A stretch of DNA of 64,000 bases from Verrucomicrobiia bacterium. GTDB taxonomy: Bacteria > Zixibacteria > MSB-5A5 > DSPP01. The DNA lies in the NCBI GenBank assembly GCA_035574275.1, contig DATLYY010000064.1, positions 94,645 to 158,644 of the forward strand, in the 5' to 3' direction. The position numbers and the translations under genes were made by a program. Below are positions 27,140 to 36,796 of this stretch, one piece after another (the stretch's first letter is position 1; the number at the start of each line of letters is the position of its first letter). The notes below the pieces were generated by a model. The model made no database searches, was not told the DNA's origin, and saw only the letters and a program-made list of their open reading frames with translations.

Positions 27140-30100
27140 TTAGAAATCCGCTCCGAAGGAGAAGTAATGCCGCGGGGAGGAGGTTCGGTCGAAATCGGTC
27201 TTCCAGGCCATGTCCCAGCGCAACACGAACAATCCCAGATTCACGCGAGCCCCGAAGCCGAACCCGGACTTCAAATCCTTCAAACGGCTCCCTTCAAATT
27301 CCAAGGTGTTCGGGTCATCCGCGCCGGAAAAGGGCTGGAAGGCCTGTCCCTTGTTCCAGGCGGCGCCCGCATCCAAAAACATCACACCCTCTATTCGGCT
27401 CAAAATCATCGCCAGGGGAAAACGGGTCTGAAGCTGATCCACGAACGGGAAGCGGAACTCCAGATTGCTCAAAAAGTAGCGGTTGCCGGAAAGCTCGTAA
27501 TAGTCAATCCCGCGCAGGGGGGTCACGACGCTCGAAGCGTAGAACCCTTCCGGCGTGTAGGCGAGTTGGTTGTCCACCGAGCTGGTAATCTGGTTGGTGG
27601 CGCCGCCGAGGAAGAACAGCTTGGGGGTTTGTCCGTAGGAGGCCCCGCCCGCCAGCCGGAAAACGAAATTGTACCGTTTCCAGAACTTCCAGTACTTGCG
27701 AAAATCCCCTTCATACGCGCTGTAGGAAATCCCCTTGTTGGCGGCCTTCGGCGCGTACTCGGCGGAAAGAATGTAGCGGTGGCCGTTGGTCGGCCCCACA
27801 ATGCCCCATAGCACCACGTCGGAAACCAGCGAAAGATTCCCAACAATGAGCTGTCGGCTGCCGTCGTCAAACGGCGGGTCAAAATACTCCCGGTCAAAAT
27901 TCAGGGCCGAAAGGGAGAGCTGGGCGCGGGTAAACTTTGAGAAAGGATAAGCGGCCTGCGCCAACGCCCCGTATACCTTGTCGGAAAAAAGCCGGTCGGA
28001 GGAGCCGATGGCGGATTGGTTGTCGATGTAGAAATTCTTGTAATACAAAACCCCCGCGCCGTACTCAATCCGCTTCTTGCTGTAGTTGTAGAAAAGCTGG
28101 AAGTTGGACTGGTCGATGGAGTTGAGCAAATCGGTCGCCAAAAAGAACTGGTGATCCCCCATCACGTCGGTCACGTACAGAATCGACTGCCCGCGCAGCC
28201 CAAAGAAAGTGTCGTACGAAAGCCCCCCCGCCACCACATCCGGCGCAAAGCGGGGGCTGTACTTTTTCTGCTTGTACTCCCCGTCCGGCAGCTTGGCCAC
28301 TGCCGCAATACTGTCCCGGACCCGGTTGGTTACAAGGGTTGAATCGGTGGCGGAAGCGGCGGCGCTATCGGGCAAAGCCGCCAGGTCCTTGACTTCCGCT
28401 TTGGCAGTGTCTGCGGCTTGCGCGGTATCCTTCCTGTCCGGTTCGGCGGTGAAGACAAAGGAGCGGAAGGGGTCATCCTTTTTGACCTGGGTCGTGTCCT
28501 CCGTTTCGGCCGTGTCGGATGAGGCGGATGTTTTTGCTTCCTTATCCTCTTCCTTGGCCGCCTTTATCCGGGCCACAGCGGAGTCCCTTTCTTCCTGATC
28601 GAAGACGTAAAAGGGAGCGTTCTCCCGGCGGCTTTTGACAAAGTGGGTCAGCGGCAGCTCCTCCCCCGGTTTGGTGAGCGGCTTGGGATCTTTCAAAACA
28701 AAGATGTCGAATCCCCCCTTGTAAAAACAGGCAAATGCCAACCGGTCGCCGTCCTTCGACCAGCTCGGGTTGAAACAGCCGGTCAGAACGTTGGTCACCG
28801 GATAGGACTTCAGGCTGTCCATATCCATCACGTAAATGTTGTCCACCCCGGAAGGGTTGGCGGTGTAGGCCAGCCGTTTGCCGTCCGGCGAGAAAACCGG
28901 GCTTCGGTTGTTGGTGCCGTTCTTGGTCAAGGGGGTAATTGTGCCGGTCTCCGCGTCCCATTTAAAGAGGTTGTAGTAGCCGTACTTGAAGCTGTGGTGG
29001 TTGTAGGGATGGCCGTTTTCCACCGCCCGGTCGGAGGCGAAGACAATCGATTTCCCGTCCGGGCTGTAGGTCGGGTCGTAGTCTCCAAAGGCGTCGTTCG
29101 TCACCTGCGAAAGGGCGCCGGTCGCCAGATTGACTTCATACAGGTTGGTCTGTCCCGCTTTCATCCCAACGAAGACAATCTTGGAACCGTCCGGTGAATA
29201 GGCCGGCGAATAAAGCCCGTCCATCCCGAACTTGTAACGTTTATCCACGCCCCCTTTCACTTTGAAAATGGTGAGCGCGTCCTCCCCCTTGCTTTTGGTC
29301 ACCAACGCGATTTTGGACCCGTCCGGCGACCAGGAAAGCCCCGAAACGTAGGAATGCAGCGACTCCAAATCGCCGGAGCGTTCCCCTTTCAGGATCTTTT
29401 TTATCCGCTTCCCGTCCGCCGCCGAAATCAGATACACTTCGGTGAAGTCGGAGCGATCGGTGAAAATGGCGATCTCGTTGCCGGTGGGGGAAAAGGAGGG
29501 GCGCTCGTTGAAATTCGAGCCGTCCTTTTCGTGATTGGTCAATTGCTTGGCAAACTCCCGCGGCTCTTTCCTTTGGTTCAGCTCCGGCCAATAGATTTTC
29601 TTTTGGGCCTTCACCCACTCGTCGTTGAAGGCGGACATCGACTGCCCGATGGCGGCCTTCAGCGCCCGGTCCATCGACAAATTGACCTTCCCCTTGGAGA
29701 TAATCTCGGAAATCTTCTCCTCCCCATACTTTTGCGCGAGGTAAGTCAGAGCGGACTGCCCCTGCTTGTAGGCCAGAAAGCCGCCGACGTATTCCAAGGG
29801 CTGCAGATAGTTGTTTATGGTGGCGTCCCGCAAGACCATGTCGGCGAAGGGGTCCATCCCATAGCGGGAGGAGTACTCGGCATACCCCTCCGCAAACCAC
29901 AAGGGAATTCTAAAGAAGGCCTGGCGCGAGAGAATCGAGCCGAAGGGGTTGGCGAAAAGCATGTCGAAAATCATGGCGTGCGTGAGCTCGTGATGCAGCA
30001 CGTGGCGGAAATCCTCGTAGTTCCCCATAAAGGGCAAAACTACCCGGTTTTTGAACGACTCGGTGAACCCCCCCACCCCTTCTTCAATCAGCTCCGGCGT

Positions 30101-30403
30101 GACGTTGGTCTGCTGAAAGTCGTTATGGGACAAAAAAAGGATGACCGGCACCCGTTTACGGACGTCGTAGTTCAAGCTTTTGCGCACCTGCACGTAGGCG
30201 GACTCCAAAGAGGAGGCCGCAAATTTGGCCAGTTCGTAGCCGTTTTGGTAGTAGTAGATGTCGAAGTGTTCGGTCTGGATGTAATGCCAGTCGAACTTTT
30301 TGTAGTGAACCTTGTTTTTGCCGAAGTAGGTTTCCTGGGCGGATCCGATGGCAAAGGGGAAGCAGAGGGCGGCGGCGAGTGCGAGGGTGCGAAAAAGCTT
30401 CAT
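27140..30403 (-). CDS. Giant envelope protein: peptidase-MA-like, PD40 propeller and outer-membrane barrel
   Basis: The 1087-residue protein has a signal peptide (1-22), a peptidase-MA-like domain (about 25-285) with HExxH at 138-142 (HELTH), a beta-propeller of PD40/TolB-like repeats (about 300-600; repeated FSPTGNEIAIF, SPDGSKIALV, YSPDGKSIVFASD), a low-complexity acidic linker (about 615-720) and a C-terminal Omp85/BamA-like barrel (about 740-1087) ending in an aromatic residue (FGADF). Such fusions occur in FCB-group and Gemmatimonadota-like bacteria. It probably sits in the outer membrane with the protease and propeller in the periplasm or outside. The substrate is unknown. It is a single-gene unit. 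Confidence 0.88.
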   Translation of the reverse strand: MKLFRTLALAAALCFPFAIGSAQETYFGKNKVHYKKFDWHYIQTEHFDIYYYQNGYELAKFAASSLESAYVQVRKSLNYDVRKRVPVILFLSHNDFQQTNVTPELIEEGVGGFTESFKNRVVLPFMGNYEDFRHVLHHELTHAMIFDMLFANPFGSILSRQAFFRIPLWFAEGYAEYSSRYGMDPFADMVLRDATINNYLQPLEYVGGFLAYKQGQSALTYLAQKYGEEKISEIISKGKVNLSMDRALKAAIGQSMSAFNDEWVKAQKKIYWPELNQRKEPREFAKQLTNHEKDGSNFNERPSFSPTGNEIAIFTDRSDFTEVYLISAADGKRIKKILKGERSGDLESLHSYVSGLSWSPDGSKIALVTKSKGEDALTIFKVKGGVDKRYKFGMDGLYSPAYSPDGSKIVFVGMKAGQTNLYEVNLATGALSQVTNDAFGDYDPTYSPDGKSIVFASDRAVENGHPYNHHSFKYGYYNLFKWDAETGTITPLTKNGTNNRSPVFSPDGKRLAYTANPSGVDNIYVMDMDSLKSYPVTNVLTGCFNPSWSKDGDRLAFACFYKGGFDIFVLKDPKPLTKPGEELPLTHFVKSRRENAPFYVFDQEERDSAVARIKAAKEEDKEAKTSASSDTAETEDTTQVKKDDPFRSFVFTAEPDRKDTAQAADTAKAEVKDLAALPDSAAASATDSTLVTNRVRDSIAAVAKLPDGEYKQKKYSPRFAPDVVAGGLSYDTFFGLRGQSILYVTDVMGDHQFFLATDLLNSIDQSNFQLFYNYSKKRIEYGAGVLYYKNFYIDNQSAIGSSDRLFSDKVYGALAQAAYPFSKFTRAQLSLSALNFDREYFDPPFDDGSRQLIVGNLSLVSDVVLWGIVGPTNGHRYILSAEYAPKAANKGISYSAYEGDFRKYWKFWKRYNFVFRLAGGASYGQTPKLFFLGGATNQITSSVDNQLAYTPEGFYASSVVTPLRGIDYYELSGNRYFLSNLEFRFPFVDQLQTRFPLAMILSRIEGVMFLDAGAAWNKGQAFQPFSGADDPNTLEFEGSRLKDLKSGFGFGARVNLGLFVLRWDMAWKTDFDRTSSPRHYFSFGADF

Positions 30404-30597
30404 TCGGTCATCTCCTTTTTTGGCCTGCCCTCAAAATCGCAACCGGTATGCCGTCTTTGTCCCTTTGTAAGTCGTTGAAATCCATTTCGCTATCTTTTTA
30501 ACACCCTGCAAAGCCGGTTCGTTCCCGCACCCGAATATGCAAAACTTCGCTTATTGGAATATACGCTTTAAGGCTTACTTTGATAGCGTTTTTGGGG

Positions 30598-31863
30598 TCA
30601 GTCGGCCCGGGCCCGTTTGATTTCGGCCCCGAGATGGGAAAGTTTTTCTTCTATTCTGTGGTAGCCGCGGTCGACGTGATACACCCGCAAAATCTCCGAT
30701 TTCCCTTCCGCCGCCAACGCCGCCACCACCAAGCCTGCGCCAGCCCGTATGTCGGAGGCCATTACGGTCGCCCCCTTGAGCGTTTCGACCCCGGTGATGG
30801 TCGCCTCATCGTGGGCGATTTCAATCTTCGCCCCCAGCCGGGCCAGTTCGGGAGCGTGGGTGAAGCGGTCCTCGAACACCGTTTCCCTAAGATGGCTGGT
30901 GCCGCTGGCCACCGTAGCCAAGGACATCATCTGGGCCTGCAAATCGGTGGGGAATCCCGGATAAGGGAACGTGACCACGTTGAAGGCCTTCAGACGGGCA
31001 GGGCCTTTGGCCTTGATGGCGTTTTTGTTTATTTCGAGGTGCACCCCCATCTCCGCCAGCTTGATTAAAACCATGTGCAAATGAGTCGGGCAAAGATTGG
31101 TCAATTCCACGTACCCGCCGGTGGCGGCGGCGGCGGTCAAAAAAGTCCCGGCCTCCAGCCGGTCCGGAATCACTTTGTGTTCGGCCGGCTCCAGTTTTTT
31201 GACCCCGGTGATGGTTATCTGCGTGGTTCCGGCCCCTTCGATTTTGGCCCCCATCTTGTTCAAAAAATTGGCCAAATCCACCACTTCCGGATCGCAGGCG
31301 GCGTTGATGATGGTTGTCTTTCCCTTGGCCAGAACGGCGCCGGTGATGATGTTTTCCGTGCCGGTGTGCGTCGGCCGGTCGAAAAAGATGGTGGCGCCGG
31401 AAAGTTCCTTTGCCTCGCCGATGACGTAGCCCGACTCTTCCTCGAATTTCGCCCCCATCCGGGAAAAGCCGTACAGGTGCAGATTGACCGGCCGCTGTCC
31501 CAACACGCACCCGCCGGGCAGCGAAACTTTGGCCTTGCCAAACCGGCCAAGCAGGGGCCCCAATACGAGGAAGGAGGCCCGCATCTTGCGCACCAGCTCA
31601 TACGGCGCCTCCGTCTTGCTGACCCCGGAAGCATCCACGGAAAGCCGCTTGTGGGATAAATCCTTCTCCACTTTGGCTCCCAGATGCTCCATCACCTGCA
31701 CCATCGTGGAAACGTCGGCCAGATCGGGAACGTTTTCGATGACGCACGTTCCCTTGTCCAAAAGTAACGAGGCGGCCAGAACCGGCAAAACGGCGTTCTT
31801 GGAGCCGTCGATTTCCACCGAGCCGGAAAGCTTCTTTTTGCCGAAAATTACAAACTTGTCCAT
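30598..31863 (-). CDS. murA: UDP-N-acetylglucosamine 1-carboxyvinyltransferase
   Basis: The 421-residue protein carries GSKNAVLPVLAA at residues 20-31 with the catalytic Lys, and PGGCVLGQRPVNLHL with Cys119 at the fosfomycin target position, so it should be fosfomycin-sensitive. The two inside-out barrel repeats are complete. It transfers enolpyruvate to UDP-GlcNAc, the first committed step of peptidoglycan synthesis. It stands alone behind a good promoter (31921-31948). Confidence 0.97.
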   Translation of the reverse strand: MDKFVIFGKKKLSGSVEIDGSKNAVLPVLAASLLLDKGTCVIENVPDLADVSTMVQVMEHLGAKVEKDLSHKRLSVDASGVSKTEAPYELVRKMRASFLVLGPLLGRFGKAKVSLPGGCVLGQRPVNLHLYGFSRMGAKFEEESGYVIGEAKELSGATIFFDRPTHTGTENIITGAVLAKGKTTIINAACDPEVVDLANFLNKMGAKIEGAGTTQITITGVKKLEPAEHKVIPDRLEAGTFLTAAAATGGYVELTNLCPTHLHMVLIKLAEMGVHLEINKNAIKAKGPARLKAFNVVTFPYPGFPTDLQAQMMSLATVASGTSHLRETVFEDRFTHAPELARLGAKIEIAHDEATITGVETLKGATVMASDIRAGAGLVVAALAAEGKSEILRVYHVDRGYHRIEEKLSHLGAEIKRARAD

Positions 31864-31920
31864 GAGTTAATTGTTTTTGCGAAGCGTTTTTTGAAAGCCC
31901 TTGATTTTCACAGAAAAAGG

Positions 31921-31948
31921 AAGTTATCAAACATCGATTCAAAGTCAA
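31921..31948 (-). promoter_or_regulatory. Putative sigma70-type promoter for murA
   Basis: On the minus strand TTGACT and TAACTT are separated by 16 bp, 58 bp upstream of the murA start. The spacing and the closeness to consensus make this one of the better promoters in the window. Confidence 0.55.
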
Positions 31949-31969
31949 GCCGCGCCCGCAAAAAAAATG

Positions 31970-33154
31970 CTAACGGATGATTTCCGCATACAGCCGGTCA
32001 AATTTTTCCGCCAGTTTTTCCGGGGAGAATTTTTCCGTATACGTCCGATGGCCTCTTTTCCCCATCCTCTGTCTCAAATCGGCATCGGCAAGCAGTTTTT
32101 TGAATGCGTGGGCCATTTCATCCGGATTATCGGGATCCGCAAGAAATCCGTTTTCGCCATCCGTGACGATGTCGGAAATCCCCCCCGAACGGGCCGCCAC
32201 CACCGGTTTTTGAAAAAGAAAAGACTCGACCAAAACGAGGCCAAACCCCTCGTTTCTGGAAACAAGGGTCACAATTTCCGCCGCTTGGTAAAGCTTGCCC
32301 AATTTTGCAGGGGGCATTGAAGGCAGAAATTCCACCTTTTTTTCCAAATCCAGATTCCGCGCTTTGTTTTTCAGTTCCGCCTCCTTCGGCCCGCTACCAA
32401 CGATTAAGAGCTTTGCCTCCGGAAATTCATTTGCTACCCGGACAAACGCTTCCAAAAGCATGCCCAGGTTTTTTTGCTCAATCAGCCGGGCCGGGCAGAG
32501 AATTATTTTTCCGGTTGCGTCCGCTTTTGGCTCTCTTTGCAGAACCTCTGGGTCGATGGGCATTGGAATTACTGCGATTTTCGACTCGGTTTCCGGGAAA
32601 AGGGAGACAAGTTCGTTTTTTAGAAAGCTTGAAACGACCGTAATTTTGGCTGCTCGGCCGAAAACCCGTTTGGCCCGGCCGCGCAAAAAGCCGCTTTTTT
32701 TCAAGAGCATCAAATCGGTGCCGTGCAGGGTGACGAGATAAGGCGTTTTCGAAAAAAAGGAATTCCAAAAGGCCACCACCCCGCCGGGTATCCACCAATG
32801 GGCATGCAGGAGGGCCGGTTTTTCCTTTTTGACCAGTTTTCTGGTTTTGAAAAAGAAGGCGGCCAGAAAGAAAAGAAACAGGATTTTGTAAAAAAAGCTT
32901 TTCTGCACCCGCTCGGCCATATCCCCCATATACGCCAGGGTCTCCCATTTTTCAAAGAAGTAGCGAAAACGGGAGATCTTGACTTTCCCCAACTCCTCTT
33001 CCGCCGCCAGACCGGTGGCGTGGGGCAGAAGAATGTGGATATCCCAGCTTTTTTTTGCGAGTTCTTGCGCCAGCGTGTTGATGTAATGGGAGAGCTCTTC
33101 CGATTTGAAGCGGAAAAAAGAATGACTTAGAAAAAGTACTTTTTTCCCCGGCAC
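31970..33154 (-). CDS. Glycosyltransferase family 4 protein
   Basis: The 394-residue protein has a GT-B fold pattern. The N-terminal half begins KKVLFLSHSFFRFKSEE; the C-terminal half has KIILCPARLIEQKNLGMLLEA, LLIVGSGP and the donor-site VSRNEGFGLVLVESFLFQKPVVA with the E-x7-E motif. Such enzymes retain the sugar configuration and use nucleotide sugars. It is the last gene of a four-gene operon with a GT2 enzyme, a methyltransferase and a GT39-like membrane transferase, probably for a surface glycan. Confidence 0.9.
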   Translation of the reverse strand: MPGKKVLFLSHSFFRFKSEELSHYINTLAQELAKKSWDIHILLPHATGLAAEEELGKVKISRFRYFFEKWETLAYMGDMAERVQKSFFYKILFLFFLAAFFFKTRKLVKKEKPALLHAHWWIPGGVVAFWNSFFSKTPYLVTLHGTDLMLLKKSGFLRGRAKRVFGRAAKITVVSSFLKNELVSLFPETESKIAVIPMPIDPEVLQREPKADATGKIILCPARLIEQKNLGMLLEAFVRVANEFPEAKLLIVGSGPKEAELKNKARNLDLEKKVEFLPSMPPAKLGKLYQAAEIVTLVSRNEGFGLVLVESFLFQKPVVAARSGGISDIVTDGENGFLADPDNPDEMAHAFKKLLADADLRQRMGKRGHRTYTEKFSPEKLAEKFDRLYAEIIR

Positions 33155-33170
33155 GGGCTTCTTGTCCGCT

Positions 33171-33965
33171 TTACCGGCCCGTTTCCGGTTTCAATGTCGG
33201 CGCCATCGCCACCTTCGCATACTTGGGGAAATTCAAAAGTTTCAAGCGGTGCAGCCGGTACTGCAAAAGCACCCAGAGAATGCCGAGCCCATACTTGACC
33301 GATTTCCAAAAACCGATGGAGGAGGCCTCCTTGAAATAGCGGGTCGGAATCGGCACTTCCCCAATCCGGTATTTCCCGGCCACGCACTGCACGATGATTT
33401 CCGAGTCGAAAACAAAATCGTCGGAGTTCAACTCCAAAGGCAAACTGGAGAGCAATTGCCGGCTGTAGGCCCGGAATCCGGAGTGGTATTCGCTCAACTG
33501 GTACCCCAGAACGATGTTGGCGAGGGTGGTGAGAAATATATTGGCGAAGAACTTCCAGTACGGCATCCCGCCTTCGAGCGCTCCCTTGCGGAAGAACATC
33601 CGCGAGCCGAAAACGGCGTCCGCTTTCCCCTCCAGAATCGGGGCGATGAGGCCGGGGATGTAGGTCGGGTCGTACTGGTAATCGGGATGCACCATCACTA
33701 CCACGTCGGCCCCCCGTTTGACGGCCTCGGCATAGCAGGTTTTCTGGTTGCCGCCGTACCCCCGGTTTTTTTCGTGGCGGATGACCACCAGCCCCAGTTT
33801 TTCGGCCAGTGCCACGGTTCCATCCCGGCTGCAGTCATCCACCAGAATTATCTCATCCACCCAATCCCGCGGAATGTCCGCCACCGTCCGCTCGAGTGTC
33901 CGCTCGGCGTTGTAAGCCGGCAGAACGGCGGTGACCTTTTTGCTTTTATCCCTTCTTTCCAACAT
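33171..33965 (-). CDS. Glycosyltransferase family 2 protein
   Basis: The 264-residue protein begins KKVTAVLPAYNAERTLERT and has LVDDCSRDGTVALAEKLG and MVHPDYQYDP, the nucleotide-sugar and DxD-like elements of GT2 enzymes of the dolichyl-phosphate mannose synthase type. There are no clear membrane helices at the C-terminus, only a hydrophobic stretch near 225-245. It may load a polyprenyl phosphate with sugar for the GT39-like protein of the same operon. The start overlaps the methyltransferase gene by 20 bp. Confidence 0.9.
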   Translation of the reverse strand: MLERRDKSKKVTAVLPAYNAERTLERTVADIPRDWVDEIILVDDCSRDGTVALAEKLGLVVIRHEKNRGYGGNQKTCYAEAVKRGADVVVMVHPDYQYDPTYIPGLIAPILEGKADAVFGSRMFFRKGALEGGMPYWKFFANIFLTTLANIVLGYQLSEYHSGFRAYSRQLLSSLPLELNSDDFVFDSEIIVQCVAGKYRIGEVPIPTRYFKEASSIGFWKSVKYGLGILWVLLQYRLHRLKLLNFPKYAKVAMAPTLKPETGR

Positions 33966-34824
33966 ACCATTCCATCTGGTCGCCGAAATTGAGCGGCAGC
34001 ATCAATTTTTTTAAAGACCGGTTCTTGCCCAGCTTTTCCATAAAAGCAAGATAACCCCCCAGCCGGTAAAAAAAATAGGCGGCTGAAAAATAGCGGGTGT
34101 GGGTTCTTTTCTCCACGACCCGAAAACCGGTTTCCGTAAGAATTTTCTCCAGCGTTTTGGGGGAGAAGTAAAAAAGATGCCCCGGGAGAATCGCGTACCA
34201 CTTCTCCTTGGTCCGTTTCGCTGCAAAGCTTTCGATGTTGGGAGTGGTCAATACAAAAACGCCGTTCGGTTTTAAGATTTTTGTGACTTCCGAAAGAACT
34301 TGTCTTGGATCCGTCAAATGCTCGATGACATCCAGCATCGTTATGGCGTCAAAACTCTCCGGTTTCCAATTCAGCTTCTCCAGCGGCTGGTTGTAAATGG
34401 AAAGCCCGAACGTTTTTTCCGCATGCTCTTTTGACCATTTTGAGAACTCGATGCCCGCCGTCTCCCATCCCCGGCCTTTCGCCTCCGCCAAAAAAAAACC
34501 GGCCGAGCTGCCGATGTCCAAAATTTTCCCCTTGTTTGTAAGCCGTTCGATTCGTTCCAGAATTTTTCGCGACGCCTTCCGCCGTCCAGTTTCTTCTTCA
34601 AGATAAGTCGGGTCTGACTTGCTCGGTATGGCGGCAAACGCCTCCCGTTCCGCCTTCGCAAGCATCCAAAGCCCGCAATTTGGGCAGGCGTAGAGGTTTC
34701 CATGCCTGCCGGTGCGGTTTTCGGTGATGGCGTAGCTTTCCTCCTCCGGTTTGGTGGTGGACGGGTATCGCAGTTCGACCGGCGAGGCGCAGAGGTAACA
34801 AAGCTCCAGCGGGGAGGAAGCCAT
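33946..34824 (-). CDS. SAM-dependent methyltransferase with zinc-ribbon-like N-terminus
   Basis: The 292-residue protein starts with two Cys pairs (CYLC and CPNC, about 9-52) that look like a zinc ribbon, followed by a class I methyltransferase domain. Motif I reads LDIGSSAGFFLAEAKGRGW and a later motif DAITMLDVIEHLTDP. This layout is common in methyltransferases of surface-sugar loci. Its start codon shares one base with the stop of the GT39-like gene (TAATG), and its end overlaps the GT2 gene. Confidence 0.88.
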   Translation of the reverse strand: MASSPLELCYLCASPVELRYPSTTKPEEESYAITENRTGRHGNLYACPNCGLWMLAKAEREAFAAIPSKSDPTYLEEETGRRKASRKILERIERLTNKGKILDIGSSAGFFLAEAKGRGWETAGIEFSKWSKEHAEKTFGLSIYNQPLEKLNWKPESFDAITMLDVIEHLTDPRQVLSEVTKILKPNGVFVLTTPNIESFAAKRTKEKWYAILPGHLFYFSPKTLEKILTETGFRVVEKRTHTRYFSAAYFFYRLGGYLAFMEKLGKNRSLKKLMLPLNFGDQMEWYVGKKG

Positions 34825-36641
34825 TACGAAGTTTTAGGGGGAAGTTCCAATAGATACAGCGTGCCGCCCGCCACCGGATAGGCCTTCAGAACCTTCGATT
34901 TTGCCAAAACGTCCGGATAGGTTTCCTGAAAAAATTGCGCCTCCCAACCCCCTTGAAAAATCAAAAGATGGGTCACCGGAAAGCGCTCCAAAACCTTTTC
35001 TTTGTGCAAATAGATCTGCATCGGCAAAGCCCTCACCGGCGCTTCAATCGTGGCGGAGGAAGACCACGGCCCCGCAACCATGCTACCCGTCGGCAGGTTC
35101 CTCAAATCCCGCGAAAGCTCCACTTCCTGATAGGTTTTGTTCTTCGACCAGCGGTTGTACTGCGAAAAATCGGAAATTATGCCAAAGAAGAGCAGAACGA
35201 GCACGAGAACCCGCGCGGGGAAAACCGAAACACCGGACTTTTTCGCTAGCTTCGAGCTTAACCACCACCACAATCCTAATCCTACGACGCCGACAATTAC
35301 TGCTTGAGTGAGCAGCTTGCCGTAATTTTGCACTGTTTTCAAAAGGTCTTCAAACCAGATCTGCGGACTGGCGCTGAAGGTATCCACCAGCCCCGTAAAA
35401 CTCGGATAATTGTTCAGCATAAAAGCGTACCAGGTGTAAAGCAGGTTGAAACTGAAAAGAATTACCAGGGGGGCTTTCAAAAGCAGGCCTGTTGCGGTTG
35501 GCTGGGCCGGCTTGAATCCCTCCTGCCAGAGTTCGACCGCCTTCAAGCTGGCCCAGAAAATCGTCGGCAAAAGAAAAATCATCTGGTACCGCAGGGGATG
35601 ATAATTGGTTAGTGAGAGCATTATCGTTCCCGTGCAATAGCCCGCGAAAATGATAAACTTAAGCGAATTTTTTTCTTTCAGCCTGTCCCTAATATCCCCC
35701 ACCCAAGCCAAAAGCCCCCAACAGGCGAGAAGAAAGACGATGGGTGCCCGGGCCGAAAGCCTGTCCCCTGTGCCGAGCGTAACAATGTTGCGGATGAAAA
35801 CCCAGATATCCTCCGGCTTTCCCCCCGCCGATTCAATGGTGTTCGCCTTCACCATCAGCCGCGCCGGATAACCGAAGGGCAGAATAATTGTCAATACCCA
35901 GACAATTGGGCCGATGAGAAACCCGCTGGCAAAAAACAAAAGCGGCTTCCACCCCTTTTCCTTCAAGGGGGAGTCCGGCACGAAAAATTTTTGCCTTAAT
36001 GCTTCGGCCACCAACACCGGCGCGAAAAAAAGCCCTGAAAGTTTGACAAAGAATATCGCCACGGAGGCGGAAAGCCCGGCCAAAAGAAACTGCCAGTTTT
36101 TGCGGGCCGGCAGCGTCCAGAAAAAAATCGAAAGCAGAACAAAAAACATCATCGTGGACTCTTCCAAAGCCAAGCGGTTCTGCATTATCCATAGAAAGTT
36201 GGTTGATGCAAGCAGGCTTCCCAAAAGCCCGGCCTTCGTGCCGCCTTCCCGTTTCAAAATGAAGAAGGTGAGAAGAATCGTCCCCAACCCGAAAAGCACG
36301 GAGATCATTCGTGCTTGGGAGAATCCGAAGCCGAAGAGCTTGAAATTGACGAACATTATCACGGAGAAAAGAGGGGAGACCGCCATCCGGAAAAAATCAT
36401 CCAAAAGCCATCGTCCAAAAAGAACTTTATTCTTGGCGTTTTGCACCATAAACCCCTCGTCCGTATAGGGGGACAGGCTCCAGGTCAAATCCCGCGGAGC
36501 GTCGGCGGTCAAGCCGTTTATTCGCAGGAGAAATCCTACGAGAAGTATGAACCCCAAAAGAAGCCCTGCGGTTTTCGGAGAGATTTCTCTTGCCTGCGCC
36601 GATGAAACCGGACGAGCGGACTTGGGCTTTTTTTCGGCCAT
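34824..36641 (-). CDS. GT39-like integral-membrane glycosyltransferase
   Basis: The product is about 605 residues with about ten to twelve membrane helices. The first periplasmic loop has SPYTDEGFMVQNA and RWLLDDFFRM, the acidic motif region typical of PMT/ArnT-like enzymes that use polyprenyl-linked sugars. The C-terminal 130 residues form a soluble domain. The start is placed at 36641; the frame runs back to 36743, but that lies inside the divergent pyr promoter and would give an unusual N-terminus. It is the first gene of the four-gene glycosylation operon. Confidence 0.8.
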   Translation of the reverse strand: MAEKKPKSARPVSSAQAREISPKTAGLLLGFILLVGFLLRINGLTADAPRDLTWSLSPYTDEGFMVQNAKNKVLFGRWLLDDFFRMAVSPLFSVIMFVNFKLFGFGFSQARMISVLFGLGTILLTFFILKREGGTKAGLLGSLLASTNFLWIMQNRLALEESTMMFFVLLSIFFWTLPARKNWQFLLAGLSASVAIFFVKLSGLFFAPVLVAEALRQKFFVPDSPLKEKGWKPLLFFASGFLIGPIVWVLTIILPFGYPARLMVKANTIESAGGKPEDIWVFIRNIVTLGTGDRLSARAPIVFLLACWGLLAWVGDIRDRLKEKNSLKFIIFAGYCTGTIMLSLTNYHPLRYQMIFLLPTIFWASLKAVELWQEGFKPAQPTATGLLLKAPLVILFSFNLLYTWYAFMLNNYPSFTGLVDTFSASPQIWFEDLLKTVQNYGKLLTQAVIVGVVGLGLWWWLSSKLAKKSGVSVFPARVLVLVLLFFGIISDFSQYNRWSKNKTYQEVELSRDLRNLPTGSMVAGPWSSSATIEAPVRALPMQIYLHKEKVLERFPVTHLLIFQGGWEAQFFQETYPDVLAKSKVLKAYPVAGGTLYLLELPPKTS

Positions 36642-36721
36642 CGCGCCAGAATATAAGGGGGCAAGATAGAAGTCAAAGCGAAGAATTTTAACCGCAAGTA
36701 GGACCACTTCCTGAAAACTGC

Positions 36722-36749
36722 TTGACTTCTTTGCTTTCGGCATTAAGTT
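36722..36749 (+). promoter_or_regulatory. Putative sigma70-type promoter of the pyr operon
   Basis: TTGACT and TAAGTT are separated by 16 bp. The start of transcription would fall near 36756, just before the PyrR-binding hairpin, so the hairpin would form the very 5' end of the message. Confidence 0.5.
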
Positions 36750-36757
36750 CCAACCGG

Positions 36758-36792
36758 TTCCTTTAAACCGGTCCTGTGAGGCCGGAAAGGAA
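36758..36792 (+). promoter_or_regulatory. PyrR-binding hairpin covering the pyrR ribosome-binding site
   Basis: TTCCTTT (36758-36764) pairs with AAAGGAA (36786-36792), then an AAA bulge, then CCGG pairs with CCGG, closing a loop that reads CTGTGAGG at 36774-36781. This fits the known PyrR recognition loop CNGNGAGG at every fixed position. The 3' arm contains the Shine-Dalgarno sequence of pyrR, whose ATG is 36797. No terminator stem or T-run follows. Repression by PyrR with UMP is therefore likely to block translation rather than attenuate transcription. Confidence 0.85.
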
Positions 36793-36796
36793 AAGA

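Noticed and set aside
36641..36743. The longer start of the GT39-like protein at 36743
   Set aside because: It would lie in the divergent pyr promoter and add 34 residues not typical of the family. It cannot be fully excluded.
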